Source: Amoebophrya sp. A120
Lineage: Eukaryota; Sar; Dinophyceae; Syndiniales; Amoebophryaceae
Reading direction: 5' to 3'
Assembly: GCA_905178155.1 (NCBI GenBank)
Contig: CAJINV010000003.1
Location: 6,939,612 to 7,003,611, forward strand
Length of the DNA: 64,000 nt
Part shown: positions 34,664 through 45,310 of the stretch, piece after piece
How positions within the stretch are numbered: the first letter of the stretch is position 1
How the letters are laid out: each line of letters opens with the position of its first letter
Notes under the pieces: generated by a model
Seen by the model: the letters and a program-made list of their open reading frames with translations, nothing else
Databases searched by the model: none
Told to the model about the DNA's origin: nothing
Position numbers and translations under genes: made by a program

Positions 34664-37041
34664 TTTCTTATCCCGTCTGCTTCCTCGACGTCGCTCTTTC
34701 CCGACTTTTGCCGAAGCTCAGCTGGCTTTTAGGTCTCGACGCTTGTAGTAGAGGTGGACCTGGTACAACAACTTCTACAACCCGCGCGGCGGGCTGATGC
34801 CGCGAGGTGGCGCAGGTTCAGAGCAGAGGGTGCCATGGTACAAAGGTAGGGGTGGGGCATATTTCAACATCAGATAGAAAAACTTGAAAATAGTGTTACT
34901 GTAGTGTCACATAGTACAGATGATAAAAAGTGCGACCACGATAAACGTCACGATAGGTCGATAAAAAATGCCAATGTTTTCAAGTTCGGTGAAACAATGT
35001 CAGCAAGTGCCAGAGGGGCACGTGACCCGAGGTATCTTTAGTACCAACAAGAAATTTCTGCAACTCCATGAGCTTCATCATATTTTTCTTGGAAGAACTT
35101 ATTCTGAAATTTGTATACTACAAGAGATCAAAAATTACGCATTTCTGCCTCTGACTTTAATGGATATAGAACTTTATTTAGAGTTTACTACCAATAAGAG
35201 ACGAACGGGGGGAACTACAGGGAAGAGGGGAAGATATCATCAAGACCGCGAAACAACGAAACAGACGACAAATGACGACACTACACGAAATGAACGAGCT
35301 TTGCTTTGAATTTGAAGATGTATACAAAATATTGAAAATGTCTCTGCCGACGCTTATTTTTCTCGTCAACCTAGCCCACAACTACTACGTAAGATAGGTA
35401 CAATCCACGAGCAGGTGCGAGCCTCATAGACATACGGAGTTGTTGAATAAATATAAGATCAATGATGTACATGTAGATCGCCGCTTGGCTCACACTCTAC
35501 GTCTACTACATAAGATGTTGAAAATATAAAGAGGTGGATGAAATAAATGAAAAATTGAAAAGAATCGGATGTTGATGAAATTTCTCTAAAAATGTGGGGC
35601 TTTCCCATGAGGAGAGCACGAGTCTCATGAGGACACTGTTTTGATTGATATTAGCAGTCCAACAATCGTTCAGATGCAACTACGTATCCGGCGAAGTTTA
35701 CTAGATTACTGTGACGCGTTGCTTTTGCGATCGCGCGTGCAGGTAGAGATAGCACCGTCTTTGTTTTTTTAAAACCGAATCATAGTTTTTTCTCAGGCCG
35801 GTATGATTGATTCTGGTCCTAATGGTAGTGTTCTTGCTGTAATAGAGTCATCTTCTATAAATTTGCTGTCGAGACCTTATTCCCCTTGACCAATAAAACC
35901 ATCCCCCTGAAAAAAAGAGCTTGCTATCAGGAGTAATTCCAACCAAGATCACGAATATGTGGAAAGCCATAAAGGGGCTCTTATAGACACCGAGGAAGAG
36001 CTGGGGAATTAATATGTAAATCTAAAGGACTCTCATGCAACGGACTCTATCACTAACTCAAGGGCATATAGTACAAGAATCGATTCGTTAAGGGGTTGTG
36101 GCGTAACCATTCAATATTTCTCTTGGTGATGCACTACTTCATCGGCATCGCGCCGTAAATTGTGGAGTCTTCCAACGCCTAGGCCGCTACCAGTCGTATT
36201 CATCGTAGAAGTCGTAATGCTCGAAAATAAAAATGCTCAATGGCGTTTTGCAAGCACGACGTTAATACTGGTCGTTTAGAAGTATGACATGCGCGCACAG
36301 ATTCTGCGGTCAACCGATTCAGGCTCTCTTCTAAATGATGTCACGCGGATGGTGTACTTCGACAGGTAAGTAGTAGATCAAACAGCCTGACAGCGGCGTG
36401 CTCTTCTATGCATCATTGCCACTCGACGTCTAATCGTAGCATGAGTGCTGGCGCGCCAATATTTTCATCTAACCGAAGAAAACACAATTCTGTGACCGAG
36501 ATTCGACTTTTGTCGCAGCCGAAGGTGCGAAATCAAGAACACATTCGATGCTGTTCTCTTCTTTTTATTTGTTACAACTGAGATCATGAAGCAATAGCAG
36601 ACGCAGCAGAGCCGCGCCACCAGATGGTGTGTTGTCCTATTGGTTTTTCTTAAAATGCCGCACTGGAGGAAATAATTGCACATGTACCTATAGCCAACTC
36701 ATAGCGGCACAATCGCTTCACTTGTAGGATTGATCTTCACGTCGAGCGCAAAGAAATTAGGCATGTTCTCGTTACCTTTTCTTCCTTCGTCTGTGTTATT
36801 GATTCCGAGATAAAACTGTTGCACTTCGCTAGACCGCATTCTCATTGTTGTCAAATTCACTTTATGTTGTGGTGCGTCGTAGAAGTTTCTTTGTCTCGTC
36901 CTCCTCATCCTCAGGCTCAGCTTCATCGTCGCGACTAGTTAATAGCTGTAAGCTGCAGGTGCTGCCCTCTCATCTTCAAGGATCGCATTCTTTCATCATG
37001 ATTATTTTCCCAACATGATATTACCATCAAGTAGTTTGGAA
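34664..37041. other. Intergenic region upstream of the giant gene, no gene seen
   Basis: About 2.4 kb, AT-rich beyond 34.85 kb, with only short unsupported ORFs. The bases just upstream of 34663 presumably hold the giant gene's promoter and 5' leader. No TATA box, spliced-leader acceptor or introner could be identified. Confidence 0.5.
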
Positions 37042-37266
37042 CTACAGGAGCAGAGGGTTGACAGAGGCGATGAGCATCCCCAGTGACAAGTCTCCGGTGT
37101 AGTGGAGGCCGCCTAGGGTGAGCGCAGGGAGGAAACCGTAGTGAAAAACCGTGTGGGCGCCGCCTTCCCACAGGGTGTAGATGCGGTTCGTCGCGCGAGC
37201 AAGCCCAGTCAGCACGGACTGCGTCGCGTCGGCCCTGTAAACATTCATCAGCAGCTGCGCAGACAT
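37042..37266 (-). CDS. Tom7-like mitochondrial import receptor subunit
   Basis: A 74-residue protein starting MSAQLLMNVYRADATQ. The C-terminal half reads GGAHTVFHYGFLPALTLGGL followed by a hydrophobic stretch ending NPLLL. Tom7 proteins of animals and plants are 55-75 residues with one membrane span and the signature G-x4-HYGFIP-x4-G; here HYGFLP-x4-GG sits in the right place. Tom7 is a small subunit of the outer-membrane TOM translocase and affects its assembly. The residues before the motif are polar and longer than in most homologues. The start at 37266 is the only ATG in the frame at that end. With such a short protein the call rests on one motif. Confidence 0.5.
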   Translation of the reverse strand: MSAQLLMNVYRADATQSVLTGLARATNRIYTLWEGGAHTVFHYGFLPALTLGGLHYTGDLSLGMLIASVNPLLL

Positions 37267-37610
37267 TTTGAAAACGATGGATGCGACACCTTTGCGATTT
37301 GGATTTCACGGAATTTCAAGAGGTTTGCTGTTTTGCTAGTTCTGTTGAAATTTCTTTCTCTGCGTCTGCCTGCTAGTGTTGTATTCGATATGTCGCGACA
37401 TACAAGATGGAACTCGCGCACTGCTCACCCAATCAAAAAAGGAAATGCTGGAGATGGACGAGCGAGAAGTCGTGCCGTATGGCAGAAATAGAGCTGAAGC
37501 CTATAGCAAATAGAGCAGAGATTTAAGATTTTATTTTTATACCGCAAAGCTACTGCTTCTTTGTCTTTGCCAGCACGCGGCAACGTTCAAATCGATAAGC
37601 TAAGTAACCT

Positions 37611-37666
37611 TCTGAGAAAAAATGAGGCACGGAGGTACGTAGGATATGATCTTCCACCTTTCTGTT
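37611..37666. repeat. 56-bp direct repeat, left copy, flanking a GC-rich insert
   Basis: Starts TCTGAGAAAAAATGAGGCAC and ends CCACCTTTCTGTT. I find it identical, base for base, to 39004-39059. The bases outside the repeat differ on both sides. Confidence 0.85.
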
Positions 37667-39003
37667 ACGCCAGCGAAATCTGTCAACAAGACCCGATTTT
37701 CAACAAAACGAAAAAATTTTTTTTGTATCAGGCGAACGGGGCAGCCCGGCCCGAAAAAGTTTCTAGCATTCGCCACCGCTACGAGGCGCGCTAGCTTTTT
37801 CCGGCCTCGCTGACTTATGAAAAAGTGCGCGCGCGCTAGCTGGTGGCGCGGGGCAGCTAGATTGCTTGTGGCCGTGCGTGTGGCTTCACCATTGCCGCCC
37901 CGGGTCAGAAACATACCCAACCGGCGATCGCAGGCCATCAGCTGCGATTGCCGGAAGCCCTCATGAACGACCACCAGAACCCAGGGGCGCAGGCGTTTTA
38001 GCTGTCTGGCCTCCCGTTTTGCAGCGCTGTTTCGCCTCGCCGAAGGCTCACGCCCTGTGCTTCGCTGGGGGCTTCCATATGAACCTGCCAGGCGCGGAAG
38101 GCTCGGAAGCGGCCACCCTGCCACCTGCGGTGGGGCCCTCCCAAAAATCGAAACGGCACGCGCCAGCGCCGCCCATCTCGGGCGAGGCTTTGGCGGCGCA
38201 TGCGGCGGGCCCGGCCATGTAGCGGCCCGCGGGCCAACCCGCGGCAAAGATTCGCTGCGCGGGAGCCCGACAGATAGTTTCCATCCGGCAGGCGGGCGAA
38301 GGGCCGGGCGGCCGGCCGGCCGGGCCGTCCCTTGACCCCGGCCCTTGACCCCGGAGTTCGACGTGATTTTCCCGGGATTTTGAAGCCCGAAAATGACCCA
38401 AAAATGGCCGCCAAATCGACCGAGATAGCCCCTTAAAGTTTTTGATCAACAAGACAGGGAAAATGGCCGCGCGTCGACCCCGGTTGTTGACGTGAGTGCT
38501 CGGAAAGGCCCGGCCGTGTCGCCGAGGCCTCTCGGAGAAGGCATCCCGAGCCGGATCGCGGTTGCCTGGCTTCGTGGGTTGCGTGGGTGTGGGGTGGCAT
38601 CGGGCACGCAGCTGGCTGCCCGGCGCGGCTGTGCCGCCCCTCGATGCGAAAGCGGAAGCGTAGTGGGCGCAGTTGGGCGGCCCGCATTCGCCGGCCGCGC
38701 CAGGTTTCGGAAGGGGAGTGAGGGGCGGGGGGAAGGGTTTTTGCCTTGGGAGGGTTCCCAACCCGGCCCGCGTCGCAACCGCAACGAGCTGCAGAAAAAG
38801 CGCAAGCGGGGCAAAGGAAGCCAAAGCACAGCTGTGCGCCCAAAGGTAGCTGCGCTGCGCATGCCCCAGCCCAAGGCCCCGAAGGTGGGAGATGGGTCCT
38901 GCGCCGCTATGAGGCTTCATGACTTGCACGGCCGGCGTGGTACACGAAGCACACGAAGTGCTTGAGGTGGAAGCGGTTCGACGCTTGTCGTGCGCAACTA
39001 GAG
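37667..39003. other. GC-rich 1.3-kb insert between 56-bp direct repeats
   Basis: Composition changes sharply from AT-rich flanks to GC-rich sequence with simple motifs (GGCCGGCCGGCCGG, a duplicated CCCTTGACCCCGG). Long frames are open on several strands, as expected for GC-rich DNA, and none looks like a conserved protein. It could be a mobile insert, host-derived DNA, or an assembly join. Confidence 0.6.
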
Positions 39004-39059
39004 TCTGAGAAAAAATGAGGCACGGAGGTACGTAGGATATGATCTTCCACCTTTCTGTT
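39004..39059. repeat. 56-bp direct repeat, right copy
   Basis: Second copy of the repeat at 37611-37666. The two copies bracket the 1,337-bp GC-rich insert. Confidence 0.85.
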
Positions 39060-40194
39060 CCTGCAATACAAGCGGGATGATGTTGAAGTTGATGAAAGTT
39101 TACAACACTTGACCTCGTTGCAGAATGGCAAATAACAGTGTCGCTGCTCAAAGAAGGAAAAGAAAAAGAAATTTTCGATCGCTGTGGTCGTGAATGTGTG
39201 GCAGATATTGGTATTGCTACGTGAGGGAAGGGCAACAAAAAAGAACAAAGAGCGCCCTATCTTTTCTATTTCTTCTGTCAAGAAAATGCCGACTTGACGC
39301 GATTATGTTTCAATCTATATGATCTTCGACTGCAAATGTTTTTTTACACGCCAAGCTGGCATCAGCTAACAAGTAATGGTCATACAACTCTCGCGACGTC
39401 GCTGCGCAGAATTCATGACTCTAATTTTGCTGCTAGTTGTTGAGAGGTACATCGTATAGGCTAGTCCGCGCAGTGGTACTACAATAACAAATGTTTGCAT
39501 CGATGCCGACCGACGTATCCTAACCGTGGGCTCGTTCAGAAGCTTCTTCTTTCACCACCGGTCCTTCGGACAGTAGGCCCAGCCTCCTGCTTGTCCACGT
39601 GCACGTGCACGTAGGCCTCTCCTCCTACTGCTTCCTGAAAAAAAATAATAGCTGCAAAGGATAACCGTCGCCAATTTGCTGGCGACTAGCCTACTTTACG
39701 ACGCACAGTGGCCAAGGTTTCTACGTGCTTTCTTTTGATAGGGGCTCTTTACTGCATTTGAACTGTCGGAGTCACGCGCACAAGAGAATATGGAACCGTA
39801 ATATGGAAGATGAGTGCTGCTGCTGCATGTGCATTCTCGACACAGCTTCGGGAAAGTAGAGAAAGCTACACATTCTTGGTCAATCAACGGCCTGTCGAGC
39901 GTGTATAAACGTCTCTGCGTTTTTATCTTCAACGGAGTTTTCAAGCTATCTCCAAAATCGGAACCAGAAATCTGATTGCATGCATCAGGTTTAGGTTTAT
40001 TTACTTTCACATCTACCTTTCAGTTTCACTCTTCACTAACACCATTGAAAATGAAACTCGCAGAAGAAGAGAACTTGATGGGGTGGATTCATCGCGCAGA
40101 CAGGAGATAGCAGGACAAGTCCTGCAGCCTCAGTCTTATGCACGTACTCGATCGACATTTCTTTCCCAGCCAGGTCTTGTTTTAAAAAAATCAG
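39060..40194. other. Intergenic region, no gene seen
   Basis: AT-rich, with ORFs of about 100 codons or fewer and no recognisable product. No introner termini were seen. Confidence 0.45.
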
Positions 40195-41247
40195 CTATCG
40201 AAAAAATTGCGACGGGTAGTTTTTTGCTATGCCAGACCCCCAATCCATTTTTTTACCTCGAGCGAAAGCTGTGGAAGTAGGAAAGGATCCCTCGTCCGAA
40301 GGAGCTACGCCAGCGCTTCTACGACTGTTCACGCCCACGGTTCCTCCTGCTTTGGTTGCTTGAGTAAATTTTTGTTTTTGAGCGCCGAAACCCCGCTGCT
40401 TTTTAAGCGATTCTAGACCTGATTTCTCGTCCTCGAGCTCCCTCCGCTTTCGCTGCGCGGCCTGTTCCAGGTCGTGTTTGCGCCGCTGCAAATTCTCGAG
40501 CTTCGTTTCGCTTTGTTGGACCTCGTCAGTAATGCGGTTCAAGTCTACTTGCATCTTTCCCCATTGCCTCTCTTCGTACCGACGCAATCCACGGACTTCG
40601 CACAGGCCCTGCGCCAAGCTGTCGTTAAAATAGTTCCAGTTGAAAAATGTTCGCATGGGGTTGTCGTCGCCATCACCAGCTGACGATGAGCCCGGCAGAG
40701 GCATTTTCGCTTGTTCCTCGTCGCAGGATTTCTTGTAGAAAGTGAAAATGTTCAACAGCTGTCGGCCCTGGTGCTCGATTTCTTCACTTTCTTGCTTCTT
40801 TTTCTGCAGACGTAGCACGTGACTCTGCTTCGTGGCCAAGGTTTGCTCCGCGAGCGCTAGCCTTTTCTGTTTCAGGTTCGTCGCTCTTTCACTCAAGCTT
40901 TTGGCCTCCTTTCGATCCATTTTGATCTGCTCTTCTGCGTTTTGTTTGCGCGCATGGATAGATTGGATTTCCTCAAGTTTTTTGGTGCGAAACTCGTTTG
41001 CTGTCGTCCGCGCTCGCTTGAAGCAGGTCCGCACTTCGATCAAATCACCGAGCTCCACCAGCGGTACCTTGCACTCGCAACACACGGCAGGGTTCCGCTC
41101 ATCGCTTTCCTCTAGGAGGGCTGCATAGCACTGCACGTGATAGAGGTGACCACACACTTCCAGCATCTTGGATAGCTGGCGATCATTGTTGAAATGCAGA
41201 CCCTGCTTGCACTTCACGCAGGCCGCCCCGAGAAGCCAGCTCGGCAT
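40195..41247 (-). CDS. RING-type zinc finger and coiled-coil protein
   Basis: A single-exon, 350-residue protein. The N-terminus (MPSWLLGAACVKC) opens a RING-like finger with candidate ligands Cys10, Cys13, Cys32, His34, His37, Cys40, Cys56 or Cys57, and Cys59 (CGHLYHVQC, CCECK). Residues about 85-165 and 240-300 are rich in Lys/Glu/Gln with heptad character (for example RKQNAEEQIKMDRKEAKSL), so a long coiled coil is likely. The C-terminal 60 residues are Gly/Ser-rich and basic. RING plus coiled coil suggests an E3 ubiquitin or SUMO ligase. The layout resembles the HEI10/Zip3 class of meiotic ligases, but there is no specific motif to prove that. ATG at 41247 is the first in frame. Confidence 0.65.
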   Translation of the reverse strand: MPSWLLGAACVKCKQGLHFNNDRQLSKMLEVCGHLYHVQCYAALLEESDERNPAVCCECKVPLVELGDLIEVRTCFKRARTTANEFRTKKLEEIQSIHARKQNAEEQIKMDRKEAKSLSERATNLKQKRLALAEQTLATKQSHVLRLQKKKQESEEIEHQGRQLLNIFTFYKKSCDEEQAKMPLPGSSSAGDGDDNPMRTFFNWNYFNDSLAQGLCEVRGLRRYEERQWGKMQVDLNRITDEVQQSETKLENLQRRKHDLEQAAQRKRRELEDEKSGLESLKKQRGFGAQKQKFTQATKAGGTVGVNSRRSAGVAPSDEGSFPTSTAFARGKKMDWGSGIAKNYPSQFFR

Positions 41248-41907
41248 TTTGTTTCTTTTTTTTTTGTGTTTTTTTTTCTCCTCGATGTCTTACCGTTAAA
41301 AATACGCTTCCCCGCACTAAAAAAATAGGGACAGCCGATATTTCTACAGTTCACGAGGACTCACTGGATCCCGAACAACGCAACTTCTACTTCATCGTCG
41401 TCATCCATGATCATCATGATCAATATCTTCATCATCATGTTGATGAAAGAATTGGCCGAATTTACCTACAAATTCGCATCGATTATAAAAACTGATCGTG
41501 TTTCTAGAAGAGCTCGAACTGGCGATCCTACACTATTTTCACGCTCTAGTGTTAATGTTATTCCCGTCAACATCTCAGGCCCCCTTACTTATTCATCAGC
41601 ACTTAAGCATGATCATGATTCACTTCCGACATCACGCGGCTTAGTCGATCGCTGCAGTACTACCCTCTCAACCAACCGCAGGCCATGTTGCCGCTGCGAC
41701 ATTGAGCAGTCTTCTCGTCTCTTTGATGCGTCGGCGAAATTGGAGATCATGAGTAATAAAATCAAAACATCTACTTACGCCAGGACAACTCCAATAGTGA
41801 ACACGAGCACGACGGGGCGGGCAAGGGCATGATGGGCGATCGTGACGCAGGGCCAACCCGGACGACCACGTCTACATGAGACCGAGTCTCAAGAACGCGC
41901 CGCACGT
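41248..41907. other. Intergenic region, no gene seen
   Basis: Contains poly-T runs next to the RING gene start and a CATGATCATCATGATCA-type inverted repeat near 41407. No product is recognisable on either strand. Confidence 0.4.
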
Positions 41908-42249
41908 TCAAAGATATGTGTGAAGACAGCGATCGTTCTCTTCATCGTAAAACCAGTGCTGATGCTTCTGAGCACGGTCAATCTTTTTCTTCACCCCTCT
42001 AATCCAGTTGTTCAAGATGACATAAGGCTTTGTCCCGCCTCTTGTTCCTGTTCCTCCTGTAATATTACCCGTACTGCTTGTAAATGCCTTGGAGGACGAT
42101 GTGATTTTTACTCGCGGCACTGTTAGGCTCTTGTCTGGAACGGCCGGATTGTCGTACCACATTTTTCCGGGGAGAAACAGATCCCCCGGTAGCAGCCGAA
42201 GCTTGGTGCTGGTACTAAACGCCGGCGATGCGAGAAGCGACTTCAACAT
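41908..42249 (-). CDS. Small basic protein of unknown function, possible mitochondrial targeting signal
   Basis: 113 codons from an ATG at 42249. The N-terminus MLKSLLASPAFSTSTKLRLL has the make-up of a mitochondrial presequence (Leu, Ser, Thr, Lys, Arg, no acidic residue). It is followed by PGDLFLPGKMWYDNPAVPDK and a basic C-terminal part (NNWIRGVKKKIDRAQKHQHW). The composition looks like real protein rather than random frame. Organellar ribosomal or respiratory-complex subunits of this size are possible, but no family is recognised. Confidence 0.45.
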   Translation of the reverse strand: MLKSLLASPAFSTSTKLRLLPGDLFLPGKMWYDNPAVPDKSLTVPRVKITSSSKAFTSSTGNITGGTGTRGGTKPYVILNNWIRGVKKKIDRAQKHQHWFYDEENDRCLHTYL

Positions 42250-42544
42250 CAATTGTTCGTTGCCACCATCCTCGATAGCCTTGCTAGACTGCCGGCGCGA
42301 TCGAACGACCGTGTCAAGATGAAAATGTACCCCTTCGCGACTCCCTGAAGCACCCAGTGAAAGAATTGCAATTCAAGGCGAGGATAAAACCAGATGGAGT
42401 TCTTGTAGCATAACAACAGAACAAGAACCACTACGCATTTGAAGACCTCGGGGCGCTGCGCAATAAAGCCAGGCTATTTATATCTGCAAGGTGTTTGCGG
42501 ATACGGATAGGAAGTGTTTATTTTCATTCGGCTGCAATACAGAA

Positions 42545-43861
42545 TCACCAGACTGATACAACGATCAGCCAACTACAAACTTCATTGATTATTGGTTTTG
42601 CTGTGATTCTTAGCAGCTTGACATAAATTGACTTCGGCTTCGCCAATAAAAATGGCTGGAGCGTTCGAGCGCGAGGGGCGACGAAGACGCTCGTCTTTTC
42701 CACTTGATAGCGGGCGCGGTCAAGTTTGCGTTCTTGTAGAGCAGTGAGCGCTTCCCACAGACGGATCGTGTTGTCGGTTCCCCGCAGTAAGAGGAATCCC
42801 CCGTTTGCCATGGGACGTTCCCCAGGACCGCTGTCGTTTATTGCAATAATGTCGCTTCCATTCAACTGAAATGCCGACTTCTTCTTGTCTGTTTTCTGGA
42901 AGATGTACGGAAGCGGGTCGCGCAGCCACACCGCATCGGACTCAATTAGAAAAATACTGTGGCGAATGTTTTTTCTTTCCCCTCTATCCTGATGTTGATT
43001 CTCTCCGCTTTGCTGTTTTCTTTCCGTTGCAGTTGCCCCCAGCTCCTGCATCCTTCTCTTATTGCGCCGACTGCCTATCGGGCTCATAAGTGCAGGCGCG
43101 TTCAGCTTTGTTAGCAGGGAGCGTAGCGTTTTCGTGCGCCATTCCATAAGACGAAAGTAGCCAAATTTTCCGTACTCGAGAGAAGCCTTGGAGATTTCGC
43201 TTGCAGTATGTGAACGAAAAACGTTGAGAGCGCCGCTTCCGCCAGGTTTGAATTGGTGCAATCCCTCGAATGCCTTTTCGTCTGTGGCAACGAATAGGGT
43301 GCGATCCAGAATCTTATGTCTGTGGACATTGGCAGAGTCCGAAGAAGAGGTGGCTAGTCTTTCAACATTACAGATCCAACTTTTCGTCATCGAAAGAAAC
43401 CCAGCATTTAGAAACTGGATCAAGAGAACGCGCTCCTCGATGACCTCTTCTGAATTTGCAGGTCGTCCCGACGAGTTTTCCGTGTTCGAAAGATCAATGC
43501 TTTTCGTGTCGCTTGTCGGCTTCGCCGCGTTTCTCGCTGCGGCCAATAGGTTCGCATCCTCCTCGAAATCCTCTACCACCTCTGTGAAAATCAAGCCAGG
43601 GGCGAGACTGATGTAGAACGAAGAACTGTCAGCTTCTGCAACTTGTTCTACTGCTGGAGGGCGAGCGGGAGCGGGAGCCGGAGCGCGCACGCCAGCAACA
43701 ATATCGGCTTGCCTGGTGCTTGCGCTTCGTGCTTTTACCGCACGGCGTTCGAATACCGCACACGGACCGGAAGCGGCAAACCAGAAACACAAGAAACGGC
43801 AGGTGATGAGCACGCCAAAGAATAAGGATAATCGGAGGACCGTCCTGCAGCTCTTCGTCAT
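42545..43861 (-). CDS. Type II membrane nucleotide-diphospho-sugar transferase (GT77-like)
   Basis: 438 codons from ATG at 43861 (MTKSCRTVLRLSLFFG). One hydrophobic segment lies near the N-terminus (LSLFFGVLITCRFLCFWF), giving a type II Golgi topology, followed by an Ala/Pro-rich stem. The catalytic part shows LDRTLFVATDEKAFEGLHQF, YGKFGYFRLMEWRTKTLRSL, then IFLIESDAVWLRDPLPYIF, and later ANGGFLLLRGTDNTIRLWEA. This order (D-x-D-like site in ESDAVW-x-RDP, then N-x-GF) matches Nucleotid_trans/GT77 family enzymes, which add sugars to glycoproteins in the Golgi. The usual acid-x-acid site reads E-S-D here. A Lys/Arg/Gln-rich insert separates the two halves. The donor sugar cannot be told from sequence. 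Confidence 0.65.
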   Translation of the reverse strand: MTKSCRTVLRLSLFFGVLITCRFLCFWFAASGPCAVFERRAVKARSASTRQADIVAGVRAPAPAPARPPAVEQVAEADSSSFYISLAPGLIFTEVVEDFEEDANLLAAARNAAKPTSDTKSIDLSNTENSSGRPANSEEVIEERVLLIQFLNAGFLSMTKSWICNVERLATSSSDSANVHRHKILDRTLFVATDEKAFEGLHQFKPGGSGALNVFRSHTASEISKASLEYGKFGYFRLMEWRTKTLRSLLTKLNAPALMSPIGSRRNKRRMQELGATATERKQQSGENQHQDRGERKNIRHSIFLIESDAVWLRDPLPYIFQKTDKKKSAFQLNGSDIIAINDSGPGERPMANGGFLLLRGTDNTIRLWEALTALQERKLDRARYQVEKTSVFVAPRARTLQPFLLAKPKSIYVKLLRITAKPIINEVCSWLIVVSVW

Positions 43862-44563
43862 CTTTCTTTGCACAATGTGTGCCGCAGCATAGTAGTATTG
43901 ATTTTGTTTTTCGACGCCAGCTCGTCAGCAACTTCAGCTAATCGTAATCACTCCCAACTCGTCCCGCTCACACTATAACTGAGACACGCCGACGCGTCGG
44001 CCTCACCGTCGCCATCAAGGAAAGACAATCTTCCACTTACAACTCGTGATCTCTTTCTTCAACTTTTCTTGTCCTCCGCAAAACTAACGGGATCTGGCTC
44101 GTTTCAATATTGAGCGCAAGTGGCCACACGTTTCCACGTTTAAAAATATCCGAGCGGTCCTCGCTCGCCAGATTGAAGGATACTCTTTTCTTCTCGGATA
44201 TTCATACCGCAAGTGGTTTAAGCGTTTCAGCACACAGAAAGCAGACTGAGCAGCAATGCTGGTCAAAGTTAGTTTTTTACGTAGTATTTTAGAAGACGCG
44301 CTCGTCCACGACGCCTGTTTGTCATCCTCTCATCAAGAACTACGTCGAACAACTAGTACAACACCATTTGCACCACAACGGAAATTCTTTTTTTGCCGAA
44401 TGGCGCGTGAAAGAGAGCTCGTCAACTGCGACTACGCACAGAGTGATGAAAGTGCTCACTACTTTATTCCTTACAAGTCGAGTGCGAGTCGTGCTGGTGC
44501 TGCAAATCATTAAATCATCTCTAACCACAGACACAAAACCATAGCACTCCGTGCCCGTCACTA
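43862..44563. other. Intergenic region, no gene seen
   Basis: Holds only short unsupported ORFs on both strands. Probably the GT77-like gene's 5' leader and the FCF1 gene's 3' flank. Confidence 0.4.
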
Positions 44564-45310
44564 TTATTTCTTTCCTGCTGTAGAGGTTTTGGGTACGACA
44601 GAGATATGGCCCGGAAGGCGCTCAATACCAAACTGACCGCGTTTGCAGTGCAAAATAGGCACGCCAGGAATCTTCCGTATTCTCCTTTTCAAGTCTGCAT
44701 CGTTTGTTCCAACCAAGTAGCACTTGTGATTGTGCACGCGCTCACAGAGGCAGTCGTCGGCGTAGGTACCCTTGTGCGTGCAGGTCAATCGCTCAAACCT
44801 GTTGTAGTGGATCATGCCAGTGAAATTATATATCTTTTCTCACGATGATCATGGCTATCGTGGGAAAAATTATCCAATAAGTAGCACTTGATTTTATGAA
44901 GTAGGAAAAGCCATTGAGAAACGTAAGTACCTGGGGTCGCGGGCGAGCTGCAAAGCCATTCGATATTTGGAGCCCATTTTTTCCAGTTCTGCCAACACGC
45001 AGTCGGTAACGCAAGGGATGCACTTCGCTAGCAGCAAATCCATCATGCCCTTGAACAGGTCCACCTTGTTCTGAAGTGCTGAGTTCACGAAGTTCGTGTC
45101 GACCAGAACCCGGTAGGGAGGTACGAGATTTTCGTTAAACGAGAAAAAAAGGGAGGAGTGCAGCTGTTCGACTTCCTTGGTCTTCTTGCTCTCCTTTTCC
45201 TGTTTGTCGAGCACTTGTTTCCGTACTTCTGGAGCCTTCGTTCTGTCGTCATGCTTGGAGATCATGCGCTTCACCAACGCAAACTTTTTCGTGCGCTTCG
45301 TCTTACCCAT
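44564..45310 (-). CDS. FCF1: rRNA-processing protein FCF1 (PIN domain)
   Basis: Two exons, 45310-44931 and 44798-44564, encode 204 residues. The start [18 protein letters not shown] matches the conserved FCF1 N-terminus; an upstream frame extension lacks conservation, so this ATG is chosen. The PIN core includes [19 protein letters not shown] and [18 protein letters not shown], and exon 2 carries [17 protein letters not shown] and [14 protein letters not shown], all hallmark FCF1 segments. FCF1/Utp24 is the nucleolar PIN endonuclease of the small-subunit processome, acting at early cleavage sites in pre-18S rRNA. The gene has one canonical GT-AG intron and no introner. Confidence 0.95.
44799..44930 (-). 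other. Canonical GT-AG intron of FCF1, 132 bp
   Basis: Donor CCCAG|GTACTTACG, acceptor CTACAACAG|GTTTGAG. It splits an Arg codon in DPRFERL. No inverted-repeat ends. Confidence 0.9.

Noticed and set aside
34860-36930. Possible tRNA or small RNA genes in the AT-rich gap
   Set aside because: I looked for a tRNA-like cloverleaf and GGTTCGANTCC box and saw none that would fold convincingly; a tRNAscan run would settle it.
38048-39238. 396-codon minus ORF in the GC-rich insert
   Set aside because: GC-rich DNA keeps several frames open here, composition is Pro/Ala/Arg/Ser-rich, and it runs across one copy of the direct repeat. No conserved domain.
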